From the NCBI RefSeq assembly GCF_001647675.1, contig NZ_CP015594.1, forward strand, positions 2,480,001 to 2,544,000: a DNA stretch of 64,000 bases, read 5' to 3'. The notes beneath the pieces were generated by a model that was not told the DNA's origin, searched no databases, and saw nothing but the letters and a program-made list of their open reading frames with translations. The position numbers were made by a program, and so were the translations under genes. The stretch is from Acinetobacter sp. NCu2D-2. Lineage in GTDB: Bacteria; Pseudomonadota; Gammaproteobacteria; Pseudomonadales; Moraxellaceae. This document shows positions 18,374 to 27,362 of the stretch, piece after piece. Numbering within the stretch: the stretch's first letter is position 1; every line of letters starts with the position of its first letter.

Positions 18374-18805
18374 TTATTTCGATTCAATCCAATGATCTAA
18401 GCTGAACTTACCCGCACCTAAGACCGCTAAAGCAATAAATCCACCTGCCATGGCAAAGTTTTTCATAAAGTTCACCGCATCCTCAGCACTACCGTGGAAT
18501 AAAAATGCAGTCACAATACTAAAACCCGCCAAACCTAATGCCACAAGTCGGGTTTGGAAACCGAATAAAATAGCAAGACCACCACCAAGCTCTAGCAGAA
18601 TAGTCAGAGGCAATAAACCACCTGGAACACCCATAGCTTGCATATAAGCGACTGTTGCATCGTAGCCTGAAAGTTTGCCCCAACCTGCCACGATAAAAAT
18701 GTAAGCCAATAAAATACGCGCCAATAAAGCCAAACTATTTTGCATTGAAGGTTGTTGGATCATATTTTTAATAACGACATTAGGATTAAACATAGCGAAA
18801 CTCAT
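18374..18805 (-). CDS. DoxX family membrane protein
   Basis: 143 residues with four hydrophobic helices. The DoxX pattern is LLARILLAYIFIVAGWGKLSGYDATVAYMQAMGVPG, then LLELGGGLAILFGFQTR and a C-terminal FIALAVLGAGKFSLD. The family comprises small inner-membrane proteins tied to redox or thiol stress; no enzyme activity is secured for this branch. The ATG at 18803-18805 gives a short soluble N-tail before helix 1; an internal ATG (MIQQPSMQ) is possible. Confidence 0.87.
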   Translation of the reverse strand: MSFAMFNPNVVIKNMIQQPSMQNSLALLARILLAYIFIVAGWGKLSGYDATVAYMQAMGVPGGLLPLTILLELGGGLAILFGFQTRLVALGLAGFSIVTAFLFHGSAEDAVNFMKNFAMAGGFIALAVLGAGKFSLDHWIESK

Positions 18806-18983
18806 TCGGGATATTGAAAAGATGCAGCCATATTAATCAGTTCATTTTTGTGAATAAATATCCATATGAGTGACTAAACGTTGCATTTTTGAAACGATGG
18901 TGCATGAATTAATCCGCTTTTTCTACTGACATCCAAATCGATCACTGATAGGATTTCTGCACACTTTGGCTTATAAGCAGCTC

Positions 18984-19622
18984 ATGGAACTGATTGATTT
19001 TATCTTACATGTTGACGAACATTTGCTTGAATTCATTACCAATTATGGAGTGTGGATTTATGCAATTTTATTCCTGATTATTTTTGTGGAAACAGGCTTA
19101 GTCGTTATGCCTTTCTTGCCGGGCGATAGTTTACTTTTCGCAGCTGGTGCATTAGCGGCTTCAACAGGTGTAATGGATCCATGGGTGCTCATCCCATTAT
19201 TGTTCCTTGCTGCAGTATTGGGCGATACGCTGAACTACCATATCGGGCGCTATATCGGTCCACGTGTCTTTGAAATCGAATCTCGTTTTATTAATAAACA
19301 GCATTTAGTGGCAACGCAGCAGTTTTTTGCGAAACACGGTGGTAAAACCATTATTTTTGCGCGCTTCATTCCTTTTGCACGTACCTTCGCACCATTTGTT
19401 GCTGGTGCAGGACATATGAATTACAAATTCTTCCTGAGCTATAATGTTATTGGTGCAATTTGCTGGGTCGGTTCGTTTGTTATTTTGGGCTATCTATTTG
19501 GCAATATGCCGATCGTGAAAGATAACTTTACTCATCTTATTTTCGGCATCATTATTATCAGTGTATTGCCGGGTGTGATTGGTTTTATTCGTCAAAAATT
19601 AAAGAAATCTCCACAAGTCTAA
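18984..19622 (+). CDS. DedA family membrane protein
   Basis: About 212 residues from the ATG at 18984. An upstream in-frame TTG at 18966 is less likely. DedA/SNARE-associated features are VVMPFLPGDSLLFAAGALA, GDTLNYHIGRYIG, FFAKHGGKTIIFARFIPFARTFAPFVAGAGHMNYKFF, including the conserved (F/Y)xRFxPxxR-type segment, and four to six membrane helices. DedA proteins flip undecaprenyl phosphate or phospholipids and support membrane potential and drug resistance. It lies between the DoxX gene (divergent) and the LysE gene (convergent). Confidence 0.92.
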   Translation: MELIDFILHVDEHLLEFITNYGVWIYAILFLIIFVETGLVVMPFLPGDSLLFAAGALAASTGVMDPWVLIPLLFLAAVLGDTLNYHIGRYIGPRVFEIESRFINKQHLVATQQFFAKHGGKTIIFARFIPFARTFAPFVAGAGHMNYKFFLSYNVIGAICWVGSFVILGYLFGNMPIVKDNFTHLIFGIIIISVLPGVIGFIRQKLKKSPQV

Positions 19623-19632
19623 GCGTGTTCAC

Positions 19633-20226
19633 TTAACGAAATACGTTAATTAAAAGTGGAATCAAACATAACAGCAATACAAGAGCCGACCCTTTATAAA
19701 TGAGGTCGGTTTTTATTTTCTTAGACTGCCCTGACAGTACAGCCTGTCCAAATGCCATCCAAAAAGCAAAAACTGGCAAAGTTACCAAACTAAATGCAGC
19801 AAAGACCAAAACAAAATTGGTGGGGCTTTCCCACGTCATATCTGGAAAAATCGCGGCTGCAAATAATGCCGCTTTAGGGTTTTTTAGGGTTGCAGTAAAC
19901 ATATGCCATGGACGCACCATGGGATGCTTTTTATTGTGAAGCTGTAATTGATCACTTTTAAATAATTTAAAGGTCATCCAGCCCATGTAAATGGCGCTAA
20001 GCACATGCACCAATGCTGCGAAATTAGGCCAAATGGGTGTCGCAAGATGAATGAGCAATGCCCATACATTAATGGCATAAAGATAGCCCAATAAAATAAC
20101 GGGAATATATAAACTGGTTTTAGCTTGCCCGTGTTGATGTGCAGAACTGGCAACCATTGCATTGCCTGGTCCTGGAATCATCAAAATCACAATGACAGGT
20201 AATAGAAATAACCAATTTTCGACCAT
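19633..20226 (-). CDS. LysE family translocator
   Basis: About 197 residues from the ATG at 20224-20226 (MVENWLFLLPVIVILMIPGPGNAMVASSAHQHG). A TTG six codons upstream is less likely. The PGPGNA motif near the end of helix 1 and the TLKNPKAALFAAAIFP segment define the LysE/RhtB superfamily; six hydrophobic helices are visible. It exports a small amino acid or derivative across the inner membrane; the substrate is unknown. It converges with the DedA gene, with 10 bases between their ends. Confidence 0.87.
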   Translation of the reverse strand: MVENWLFLLPVIVILMIPGPGNAMVASSAHQHGQAKTSLYIPVILLGYLYAINVWALLIHLATPIWPNFAALVHVLSAIYMGWMTFKLFKSDQLQLHNKKHPMVRPWHMFTATLKNPKAALFAAAIFPDMTWESPTNFVLVFAAFSLVTLPVFAFWMAFGQAVLSGQSKKIKTDLIYKGSALVLLLCLIPLLINVFR

Positions 20227-20351
20227 ATACAACCGATATCCCAAAGAATGACGCTACATTAACGAAAGAGCAGGTCAAATCACAAGATCAATCCAATGCA
20301 AAAATATGCACCGATTCGTCATGATCAATTTATTTTTTTGAAGATAAAACA

Positions 20352-20379
20352 AATAAGCTGGTGTTAAAACCAGCTTATT
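20352..20379 (-). terminator. Hairpin downstream of the lipoprotein gene
   Basis: AATAAGCTGG and CCAGCTTATT form a perfect 10-bp stem with an eight-base loop, 19 bases after the lipoprotein stop codon. Leftward it is followed by TTGTTTTATC. Confidence 0.65.
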
Positions 20380-20397
20380 GATTCGTGCTGTAAAACT

Positions 20398-20787
20398 TTA
20401 TTTCGCAGGTTTGGTACGCACAATAATCGGACAAGATTTATATTTTGCAGCTTGAACAATGGCTTCTTGCTCACCTAAAACGCGTGCTAGTTCCGTATTT
20501 TTGGTGTTACTCGACTGACCCATATTCACTGAAATACTTGGACCAATGCCCCAACCATGACTTCCCCAGCCACCACCAAGACCAACACCCACGCCCATAC
20601 CGGTACGTTTCGGCGGTGTCACACCAGTATCGATGTACTGTTGAATACGATTATATTCGCCTTGTAATTGCTGACAATTAAAAGACTGATACTGCGTAGG
20701 CGACACGTAGGTGGGTTTCACTGTACTTGCACAAGCTGTTAGTAATACAGCACTGCTTATTGCAAGGGTAAAAGTCAGCAATTTCAT
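20398..20787 (-). CDS. Small glycine-rich lipoprotein, function unknown
   Basis: 129 residues. The N-terminus MKLLTFTLAISSAVLLTACAS is a lipoprotein signal with the lipobox LTAC (Cys19). It continues with a conserved-looking QYQSFNCQQLQGEYNRIQQY segment and a central glycine-rich run (GMGVGVGLGGGWGSHGWGIG). A charged C-terminal helix then holds ARVLGEQEAIVQAAKYKSC, with two further cysteines. Lipoproteins of this shape (a metal-like or glycine-zipper middle with a coiled end) are common in Acinetobacter and unassigned. It lies 15 bases after the ParA gene and may be in one transcript. Confidence 0.75.
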   Translation of the reverse strand: MKLLTFTLAISSAVLLTACASTVKPTYVSPTQYQSFNCQQLQGEYNRIQQYIDTGVTPPKRTGMGVGVGLGGGWGSHGWGIGPSISVNMGQSSNTKNTELARVLGEQEAIVQAAKYKSCPIIVRTKPAK

Positions 20788-20802
20788 ACAAAACTCGATG
20801 TT

Positions 20803-21639
20803 TTAAGGTTTCTCTATTTCATTGAACAACGAGACATAGGCCTGCGTCAATTTATGATCTGTTGCTAAATGAATCAGCGGTAAATTTTTCTGATGAGATT
20901 CTTTCATCAATACCGAAGGTGGCAACATGCTTTCAAGTACAGGTAAGCCCTCAGTTTTCAACTGTTCAACCACTTCGCGTGGCAGTTTGGCCTGTGCTTG
21001 GAACTGATTCACTACAATTCCTTCAATCTCTAAATCTTCATTATGATCATCTTGGGTTTCAATCACGTTCTCAATTAAAGTATGCAGTGCACGTTTAGAA
21101 AACACGTCACAGTCAAAAGGAATTAATACACGATTTGCCGCGATCAACGCTGAAAGGGTAAAAAAGTTAAACGCAGGCGGTGTATCAATAAATACACGGT
21201 CATATTGACCGGATAATTGCTGTAGCGCATCGCGAAGTTTATAAATTTTGTGTTTAGACTCAAGTGCATGTGCCAAAGCCCCCAGACTGGGGCTGGCTGG
21301 AATCACATCTAAATGCTTAAACGGTGATTGATGCACGTAGCTTTCTAAACCTTTGCTGCGATTTTTCAAAATCGAACCGATGGCATTCCCAATTAAACCT
21401 TTACTTTGCTGAGTACCGAGTACATCCTCAAAATAGTTTTCAATATTGGGTTCTAATGCGGGTTTATCGCCAGAATAGGTGGCATCATCGCCAAGCAAAT
21501 ACTGGCTCGAATTGGCTTGTGGATCAAGGTCAATTAACAAGGTCTTTAAACCTTGTGCTGCGCTAATGGCAGCCAAATTGACAGTAATACTCGATTTTCC
21601 TACTCCACCTTTTTGGTTAAAGACCACACGTGTAAGCAT
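20803..21639 (-). CDS. ParA family ATPase without a ParB partner
   Basis: 278 residues. The deviant Walker A is KGGVGKSS (residues 10-17), A' is LLIDLDPQANSSQYLLGD, and Walker B is FIDTPP. The layout is that of chromosomal or plasmid-type ParA/Soj/MinD ATPases, which form dynamic gradients on DNA or membrane to position cargo. No parB follows; the next gene is an unrelated lipoprotein. It may therefore position something else, or use a ParB encoded elsewhere. A parS site lies 8.6 kb away but need not be linked to it. Confidence 0.88.
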   Translation of the reverse strand: MLTRVVFNQKGGVGKSSITVNLAAISAAQGLKTLLIDLDPQANSSQYLLGDDATYSGDKPALEPNIENYFEDVLGTQQSKGLIGNAIGSILKNRSKGLESYVHQSPFKHLDVIPASPSLGALAHALESKHKIYKLRDALQQLSGQYDRVFIDTPPAFNFFTLSALIAANRVLIPFDCDVFSKRALHTLIENVIETQDDHNEDLEIEGIVVNQFQAQAKLPREVVEQLKTEGLPVLESMLPPSVLMKESHQKNLPLIHLATDHKLTQAYVSLFNEIEKP

Positions 21640-21706
21640 TAGAACCCCCTAAACTTTTATTATAGATATTGAATGGCTAAGGTCATGATTCAAACATCAC
21701 GGACAT

Positions 21707-22099
21707 TTAGCCAAAATTTGGTTTAATGATGACTAAAGTAATAATTGAAATAAGTGAAACAATTGCAATAAACAAGCCAGCACGGCGCTGAACCAACAAT
21801 ACAGCCTCATCTTTTTTATACGCTTTCGCCAAAGATGAAATCAGTACCAAGAATAAAATAACTTTGGCATAAAACCATGGCTGTACTTCAAAATTTTTCA
21901 GCACTAAAGCCACAACACCTGTCAGTGCAATCACGGCCACTGAAAAATGCTGCAATCCAACCAACAATTTTCGTGCTTTTGGATTGGGTAAATTTCCTTG
22001 AGTTCCAACAAACAAAGTTGTTGCACGTGCAAGCACTGCAATGATCAGTAAACTTGCCACCGACATGTGAATAATTTTAACAATCAGTTGTGTATCCAT
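21707..22099 (-). CDS. SirB2-like small membrane protein
   Basis: 130 residues with four hydrophobic segments (about 10-28, 45-65, 75-90, 108-126). The pattern IVKIIHMSVASLLIIAVLARATTLF ... LLVGLQHFSVAVIALTGVVAL ... PWFYAKVILFLVLISSLAKAYK is typical of the SirB family (invasion-gene-expression up-regulator in name only). The biochemical role is unknown. It lies 9 bases downstream of the bolA gene and should be co-transcribed. Confidence 0.75.
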   Translation of the reverse strand: MDTQLIVKIIHMSVASLLIIAVLARATTLFVGTQGNLPNPKARKLLVGLQHFSVAVIALTGVVALVLKNFEVQPWFYAKVILFLVLISSLAKAYKKDEAVLLVQRRAGLFIAIVSLISIITLVIIKPNFG

Positions 22100-22108
22100 G
22101 AGGCATCC

Positions 22109-22417
22109 TTACGGTTTTGGCGCATGTGCACATTCAGGACTACTGGTATCTTGCCCTTTCCATTCCTCTGGCAAGAATGCATGAATCGCAAGTGCATGGA
22201 TTTTACCGCCACCTAACAAATCTCCTGCTGCAGCATAAACTTTTTGATGACGCTGAACCAAACGTAGCCCTGCAAAGGCATCACTGACAATCACCGCTTT
22301 AAAGTGTGATTCTTTACCTGGGAAATAACCACCGTGACCTGAAGATTCGTTCACAACTTCCAAGTGTTGCGGTGAAAGCTGTTGTAAACGCTCAATTAAC
22401 TGTTGTTCTAAGCTCAA
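22109..22417 (-). CDS. bolA: BolA family protein
   Basis: 102 residues. The BolA fold is clear from LSPQHLEVVNESSGHGGYFPGKESHFKAVIVSDAFAGLRLVQRHQKVYAAAGDLLGGGKIHALAIHAFLPEEW, including the conserved H near HFKAVIVS and the FxGx(S/R)LVxRHRxVY segment. BolA proteins pair with monothiol glutaredoxins in Fe-S trafficking and affect morphology under stress. No glutaredoxin is adjacent. The gene precedes the SirB2-like gene in one transcript. Confidence 0.9.
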   Translation of the reverse strand: MSLEQQLIERLQQLSPQHLEVVNESSGHGGYFPGKESHFKAVIVSDAFAGLRLVQRHQKVYAAAGDLLGGGKIHALAIHAFLPEEWKGQDTSSPECAHAPKP

Positions 22418-22621
22418 AATCGGCTCCCAAAATGAATTGCCTAAATATAAATCTAGTATAACGTGTTATGTCTTACATTGTGCTGTCAGACACATTTGAC
22501 TAAACACGTGAAATACTGATGATTTTTTCTACAAAATGCCTTTTAAAACCCTGTGATTGACATTTTATGCTTAAAATTGTTTTTATTTTATTCAAACGAT
22601 ACAAGTTTTTTCACAAAGGTG

Positions 22622-22649
22622 TTGACCTCATTTTTTCATACTGTATTAT
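22622..22649 (+). promoter_or_regulatory. Promoter of the tRNA-Gly pair
   Basis: TTGACC at 22622-22627 and TATTAT at 22644-22649 with a 16-base spacer; the first tRNA begins 10 bases after the -10 box. Confidence 0.7.
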
Positions 22650-22658
22650 ACACGGCAT

Positions 22659-22731
22659 GCGGGAATAGCTCAGTTGGTAGAGCATAACCTTGCCAAGGTT
22701 GGGGTCGGGAGTTCGAGTCTCCTTTCCCGCT
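22659..22731 (+). tRNA. tRNA-Gly (anticodon GCC)
   Basis: 73 bases with a complete cloverleaf. The acceptor arm is GCGGGAA / TTCCCGC, the D-arm includes AGCTCAGTTGGTAGAGC, the anticodon GCC lies at 22692-22694 in a CCTTGCCAAGG arm, and the T-arm has GTTCGAGTC. CCA is not encoded (TCAA follows). It is identical in body to the copy at 22780. Confidence 0.97.
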
Positions 22732-22779
22732 CAAAATTTTTTAGTTTGGTTTTTTCATTTAAAAAACTGAATAGACTCC

Positions 22780-22855
22780 GCGGGAATAGCTCAGTTGGTA
22801 GAGCATAACCTTGCCAAGGTTGGGGTCGGGAGTTCGAGTCTCCTTTCCCGCTCCA
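22780..22855 (+). tRNA. tRNA-Gly (anticodon GCC), second tandem copy
   Basis: Same 73-base body as the first copy, 48 bases downstream. Unlike the first, it is followed directly by an encoded CCA (22853-22855). A strong terminator follows, so both are probably one transcript. Confidence 0.97.
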
Positions 22856-22861
22856 GATTCT

Positions 22862-22896
22862 AAAAAGCCCTGATCATTTGATCGGGGCTTTTTTTT
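22862..22896 (+). terminator. Rho-independent terminator after the tRNA pair
   Basis: AAAGCCCTGATC and GATCGGGGCTT pair (one wobble) around ATTT, followed by eight T. Confidence 0.88.
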
Positions 22897-22977
22897 GCTT
22901 ATGCAATTTAGATTGTGAATTGACAAAAAAAGCAAAATACTCAAGGATAATTATTAAAAATAAATGAGTATAAAAAA

Positions 22978-23940
22978 ATGGCGAATAATAATATTCAATA
23001 TCAGAACGATATTTTGGGCGATGGCTACGAACAGGCAACGCTCTCCTTTCCTGACGATTACGAAGGCAAAGTTGTTGCAACCTTAGTTCGTAAGAAAGCA
23101 GCTCAATCAACTACTAAAGCGGTGCTCTATATTCATGGCTTTGTCGATTATTTCTTTCAGACCGAAATGGCTGAACGCTTTAACAATGAAGGTTTTGATT
23201 TTTACGCTTTAGACCTGCGCAAATATGGTCGTTCTCACCTTCCCCATCAAAAATACTATAACGTCTATGACATCGCAGAATATGATGCCGAAATTACCGA
23301 AGCCTTAGACATTATTGGTCACGAAGGACATGACACAGTATTACTCTGTGGGCATTCTACTGGTGGACTCACCACTACACTGTATGCAGCACATCATCCT
23401 AATCATCCCTTGATCAAAGCCTTGTGGTGCAACAGCCCATTTTATGACTTCAATATGAGCGCTTTTGAGAAAAAATTAGCCATCCCGCAAATGAGTGCAC
23501 TAGGTAAACGTTTTCCAGATCTATTATTTCCAAGTCGTCTAAACCGCTTTTATGTGCAAAGTTTACATGTCAGTTATCACGGTGAATGGAACTTTAACCT
23601 TGAATGGAAAAAGCCAACCTATCATTTAGTCCGCTTAAGCTTTGTACATGCCATTCATCAAGCACAAAAAGAAATTCACCAAGGCGTGACTTTAACTGTA
23701 CCAACTTTGATTATGCATTCTGCAAAAACAAGCTATCCGCTGCGTTTTAATCGCGATGCACAAAGCACCGATGTCATCTTAGAAGTCCAAGACATGATTA
23801 AATATGCCAATAAAATGTCAGGTGATGTACGTTTATGCAGTATTCAAGATGGCATGCATGATTTGGTTTTATCTGAAAAGCACGCCCGTGAACAGGTCTA
23901 TCAAAGCCTATTTGCATGGCTAAAATCTAAAAATATTTAA
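22978..23940 (+). CDS. Alpha/beta hydrolase (lysophospholipase-like)
   Basis: 320 residues. The alpha/beta hydrolase core is seen from AVLYIHGFVDYFFQTEMAERFNNEGFDFYALDLRKYGRS (oxyanion HG and strand 4). The nucleophile elbow is CGHSTGG (GxSxG), with a C-terminal acid/His region at DGMHDLVLSEKHAR. The pattern is that of monoacylglycerol lipases/lysophospholipases of the Hydrolase_4 family. No signal peptide is visible. It likely cleaves an ester of a lipid-like substrate in the cytoplasm. It is monocistronic, with a terminator 18 bases after its stop. Confidence 0.87.
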   Translation: MANNNIQYQNDILGDGYEQATLSFPDDYEGKVVATLVRKKAAQSTTKAVLYIHGFVDYFFQTEMAERFNNEGFDFYALDLRKYGRSHLPHQKYYNVYDIAEYDAEITEALDIIGHEGHDTVLLCGHSTGGLTTTLYAAHHPNHPLIKALWCNSPFYDFNMSAFEKKLAIPQMSALGKRFPDLLFPSRLNRFYVQSLHVSYHGEWNFNLEWKKPTYHLVRLSFVHAIHQAQKEIHQGVTLTVPTLIMHSAKTSYPLRFNRDAQSTDVILEVQDMIKYANKMSGDVRLCSIQDGMHDLVLSEKHAREQVYQSLFAWLKSKNI

Positions 23941-23958
23941 TCAATTTTGAGTCAACCA

Positions 23959-23998
23959 AAAGACTTCTAGATCGCATCTATTTAGAAGTCTTTTTTTT
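23959..23998 (+). terminator. Rho-independent terminator after the hydrolase gene
   Basis: AAAGACTTCTA and TAGAAGTCTTT form an 11-bp stem with a T-run of eight. Confidence 0.85.
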
Positions 23999-24311
23999 AT
24001 TGGGGTTATCTGTCTTGAAGACATTTATGCATTAATTTCTTTTGTTATTGTCCATATGAAAATCATGTGAACAATGTCATGTTCTGTATTTCAATCTATG
24101 TTTCATCTTTCATTTCAAAACTTTGTTTTATATAAATTTATTAAGATTTTTTTGGCAATACTGATGTTGTCTTTTGTAGCATGCTTGTAAGTTGTCAACT
24201 CACGTTCAATTTGGGTCTTTATATTAACTCAAGCATATCCAATATTCGGCAAAAATGACCGAATTATTCCTCTTTTTCTACACCATAACAATCAAAGATA
24301 AGGAAACTATT
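23999..24311. other. Upstream region of the aldehyde dehydrogenase gene
   Basis: About 310 AT-rich bases that must hold the aldehyde dehydrogenase promoter. I see no clear sigma-70 or sigma-54 promoter, no small gene and no riboswitch. AGGAAA at 24301-24306 is the ribosome site that fixes the start at 24312. Confidence 0.5.
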
Positions 24312-25823
24312 ATGCGTTATGCAGATCCAAATACTGACGGTTCAAAAGTTCAATTCAAGCAGCAATACGAAAATTTTATTGGTGGCAAATGGGTGCCACC
24401 TGTCAAAGGTGAATACTTTGATAATATTTCACCTGTAGATGGTAAAGTGTTTACCAAAGTACCTCGCTCATCGGTAGAAGATATTGAATTGGCACTTGAT
24501 GCTGCACACGCGGCAAAACAACAATGGAATTCATCTTCACCCACCACACGCTCTAATATTTTATTAAAAATAGCAGATCGTCTTGAGGAAAATCTTGAAC
24601 TCCTCGCTGTCGCCGAAACATGGGATAACGGTAAACCCATTCGTGAAACTTTAGCTGCCGACATTCCACTCTGTATTGATCATTTCCGTTATTTTGCTGG
24701 CTGTATCCGCGCTCAGGAAGGCGGAATTTCAGAAATTGACGAAGACACGATTGCCTACCATTTCCATGAGCCTTTAGGCGTCGTCGGTCAGATTATTCCA
24801 TGGAACTTCCCGATTTTAATGGCAGCATGGAAACTTGCACCTGCACTCGCAGCGGGTAACTGTATTGTACTGAAACCTGCTGAACAAACGCCTGTGAGTA
24901 TTTTAGTCTTGGCGGAACTCATTCAAGACATCTTGCCACCGGGCGTGCTGAATATTGTTAATGGCTATGGGGTTGAAGTGGGTCGTCCACTGGCAACCAA
25001 TCCACGCATTGCCAAAATTGCCTTTACCGGTTCAACTGCAGTGGGTCAGTTGATCATGCAATATGCCACTGAAAATATCATCCCTGTAACGCTAGAACTC
25101 GGCGGGAAGTCACCTAACTTGTTCTTTGAAGACATCATGGACAAAGAAGATGATTACCTAGATAAAGCCCTTGAAGGCTTTGCCATGTTCGCCCTCAACC
25201 AAGGTGAAATCTGTACCTGTCCATCACGTGCACTTGTACAAGAAAGTATTGCAGATAAATTTTTAGAACGTGCTGTAGAGCGTGTACAACGCATTAAAAC
25301 AGGTCATCCACTAGATACGACAACCATGATTGGTGCACAAGCATCACAAGAGCAACAAGATAAAATTCTAGGTTGTATCGCGACAGGTCGTGAAGAAGGT
25401 GCTCAAGTGTTGACAGGTGGTGGCGAACGTCAGGAAGTCGGACAAGGCTTCTACATTGAGCCGACGATCTTTAAAGGCACCAATGACATGCGTACCTTCC
25501 AGGAAGAAATTTTTGGTCCTGTACTTGCGGTCACCACGTTTAAAGACTTTGATGATGCAATCAAAATTGCCAACGACACCATTTATGGTCTAGGTGCAGG
25601 GGTATGGTCACGTTCGGTACACACCTCATATCGAGCAGGTCGAGCAATTCAAGCCGGTCGGGTTTGGACCAACTGTTATCACATGTACCCTGCCCATGCA
25701 GCATTTGGTGGTTATAAAAAATCAGGCATTGGGCGTGAAAACCATAAAATGATGCTAGAGCATTATCAACAAACCAAAAACTTGCTGGTGAGCTACTCAA
25801 CTAAGCCAGCAGGTTTCTTCTAA
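24312..25823 (+). CDS. NAD-dependent aldehyde dehydrogenase (ExaC/AldB-like)
   Basis: 503 residues from the ATG at 24312 ([13 protein letters not shown]), the usual start of the ExaC/acetaldehyde dehydrogenase group. An in-frame upstream ATG exists but lacks a ribosome site. The catalytic glutamate is in LELGGKSPN and the nucleophile in [11 protein letters not shown], where two cysteines stand as in that group. NAD binding ([30 protein letters not shown]) is intact. It probably oxidises acetaldehyde or other short aldehydes in ethanol/alcohol catabolism. No alcohol dehydrogenase is adjacent. Confidence 0.92.
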   Translation: MRYADPNTDGSKVQFKQQYENFIGGKWVPPVKGEYFDNISPVDGKVFTKVPRSSVEDIELALDAAHAAKQQWNSSSPTTRSNILLKIADRLEENLELLAVAETWDNGKPIRETLAADIPLCIDHFRYFAGCIRAQEGGISEIDEDTIAYHFHEPLGVVGQIIPWNFPILMAAWKLAPALAAGNCIVLKPAEQTPVSILVLAELIQDILPPGVLNIVNGYGVEVGRPLATNPRIAKIAFTGSTAVGQLIMQYATENIIPVTLELGGKSPNLFFEDIMDKEDDYLDKALEGFAMFALNQGEICTCPSRALVQESIADKFLERAVERVQRIKTGHPLDTTTMIGAQASQEQQDKILGCIATGREEGAQVLTGGGERQEVGQGFYIEPTIFKGTNDMRTFQEEIFGPVLAVTTFKDFDDAIKIANDTIYGLGAGVWSRSVHTSYRAGRAIQAGRVWTNCYHMYPAHAAFGGYKKSGIGRENHKMMLEHYQQTKNLLVSYSTKPAGFF

Positions 25824-25840
25824 AATCCAATCCATATCAG

Positions 25841-25866
25841 AAGCGAACTTCGGTTCGCTTTTTTCT
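25841..25866 (+). terminator. Rho-independent terminator after the aldehyde dehydrogenase gene
   Basis: AAGCGAAC-TTCG-GTTCGCTT, a UUCG tetraloop hairpin with an 8-bp stem and T-run. Confidence 0.9.
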
Positions 25867-26229
25867 TTTCATTAATCATTGTACGTTTCAGACTAAATTT
25901 TGGATTTTTAGAATGATCCAAGTTCTAAATCTCAATCTTTTACATAATTTTAAACATGTTACAGCTTCTAATTTTCAAAATAATCAGCAGCTTATTTTTC
26001 TACTGCATAAGTATCTATATGTATATGATTTTCAACTGCTTAAAAAACAAACATAAAATAACGGCATTAAATTAAAGTCGGCTTTTAAAGCGTAGAAAGA
26101 CTGTGTATAACAATGAACCATACAGGGAAATGGATAAGCATAAGCAAAATCGCTCAAAAAGCGTTAGACTATGCACCCAATAATGTCGTGACTCGATCTG
26201 TACAAGATCAAAAAAGAAGGTGAAGGTTG
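25867..26229. other. Leader and promoter region of the ribB-ribH-nusB series
   Basis: About 360 AT-rich bases upstream of ribB. The conserved core of an FMN riboswitch, which precedes ribB in many gammaproteobacteria, is not visible here. I find no coding frame worth reporting. GAAGGTGAAGG at 26217-26227 is the ribosome site for ribB. Confidence 0.5.
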
Positions 26230-27351
26230 ATGCCGCTCAATACCGTTGAAGAGCTCGTAGCAGATATCCGTGCAGGAAAAATGGTTATCCTTATGGATGA
26301 TGAAGACCGCGAAAATGAAGGCGATCTTGTCATTGCTGCGACGCATGTACGCGCTGAAGACATTAACTTTATGATCACCCATGCTCGTGGTTTGGTATGT
26401 TTAACGCTTAGCAAAGAGCGCTGCCAACAGTTGAATCTTCCTTTAATGGTCGATGCCAACGGTGCACAACACGGTACCAACTTCACACTCTCAATTGAAG
26501 CGGCTCAAGGGATTTCAACAGGTATTTCTCCTGCAGAACGCGCACATACCATTCAAACTGCAGTCGCTGCACATGCAAAACCTGCTGACATTGTGCAACC
26601 GGGTCATATCTTCCCACTCATGGCACAGCCAGGTGGCGTGTTACACCGTGCAGGTCATACCGAAGCGGGCTGTGACTTATCCCGTCTTGCAGGTTTAGAA
26701 CCCGCATCTGTGATTTGTGAAATCATCAATGAAGACGGTACGATGGCGCGTCGCCCTGACCTTGAAGTCTTTGCAGAAAAACATGGCTTAAAAATCGGTA
26801 CGATTGCTGACCTCATTCATTACCGCATGACCAATGAACAAACGGTTGAACGTTTGGATCATCAAAAATTAGATACTGAATATGGTGTCTTTGATCTGTA
26901 TCGTTACCGTGAGTTTGGCAACCCAGACATTCATTTGGCTTTAGTTAAAGGCGAGCCAAAAGATGGCGTGACTACTGTTCGCGTACATGGCTTCAATCCA
27001 ACGCGTGATTTATTAAAACTCAATAAACAAGACGGCGAACCGGCTTGGAACTTAGACCGTGCGTTAAAAGAAGTTTCAAATAGCGAACGTGGTGTTCTGG
27101 TTTGGATCGGTCAACGTCATTTACAAGATTTAGGTCCTGCTTTAGATACCCTTAATGCACCAAAAAATGTAAAATCGAATGCTGCACTTTCTCAGCAGTA
27201 TCAAACCATTGGTGTGGGTGCACAAATTTTACGTGATTTAGGCGTAGAAAAGATGAAGCTTTTAAGCTCTCCTTTACGTTTTAATGCACTTTCAGGTTTT
27301 AACTTAGAAGTGGTGGAATACATCACCGCACATCAAACATCAGAGAAATAA
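26230..27351 (+). CDS. ribB: 3,4-dihydroxy-2-butanone 4-phosphate synthase with degenerate GTP cyclohydrolase II domain
   Basis: 373 residues from the ATG at 26230. Residues 1-200 are a complete Rib[16 protein letters not shown] (acidic metal/substrate loop), [46 protein letters not shown]. The C-terminal half resembles GTP cyclohydrolase II, but the zinc cysteines and the RxHSECLTGD region are replaced by [16 protein letters not shown], so this half should be inactive as RibA. It makes the four-carbon unit for lumazine from ribulose 5-phosphate. It is first in the series with ribH 11 bases downstream. An active ribA should exist elsewhere. Confidence 0.93.
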   Translation: MPLNTVEELVADIRAGKMVILMDDEDRENEGDLVIAATHVRAEDINFMITHARGLVCLTLSKERCQQLNLPLMVDANGAQHGTNFTLSIEAAQGISTGISPAERAHTIQTAVAAHAKPADIVQPGHIFPLMAQPGGVLHRAGHTEAGCDLSRLAGLEPASVICEIINEDGTMARRPDLEVFAEKHGLKIGTIADLIHYRMTNEQTVERLDHQKLDTEYGVFDLYRYREFGNPDIHLALVKGEPKDGVTTVRVHGFNPTRDLLKLNKQDGEPAWNLDRALKEVSNSERGVLVWIGQRHLQDLGPALDTLNAPKNVKSNAALSQQYQTIGVGAQILRDLGVEKMKLLSSPLRFNALSGFNLEVVEYITAHQTSEK

Positions 27352-27362
27352 TCGAGGTTGTT

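Noticed and set aside
22498..22515. Second parS site around CACGTGAAAT
   Set aside because: Only the right half resembles parS; the left half (CTAAA) does not match, so it is likely chance.
24150..24190. Sigma-54 promoter for the aldehyde dehydrogenase gene (TTGGCA...TTGTC)
   Set aside because: The -24 GG is present, but the base pair ten positions on is GT instead of GC and the flanks do not fit the consensus.
25867..26229. FMN riboswitch before ribB
   Set aside because: I looked for the conserved RFN core (AGGG...GACCGGCGGT type segments) and saw none; the region is plain AT-rich sequence.
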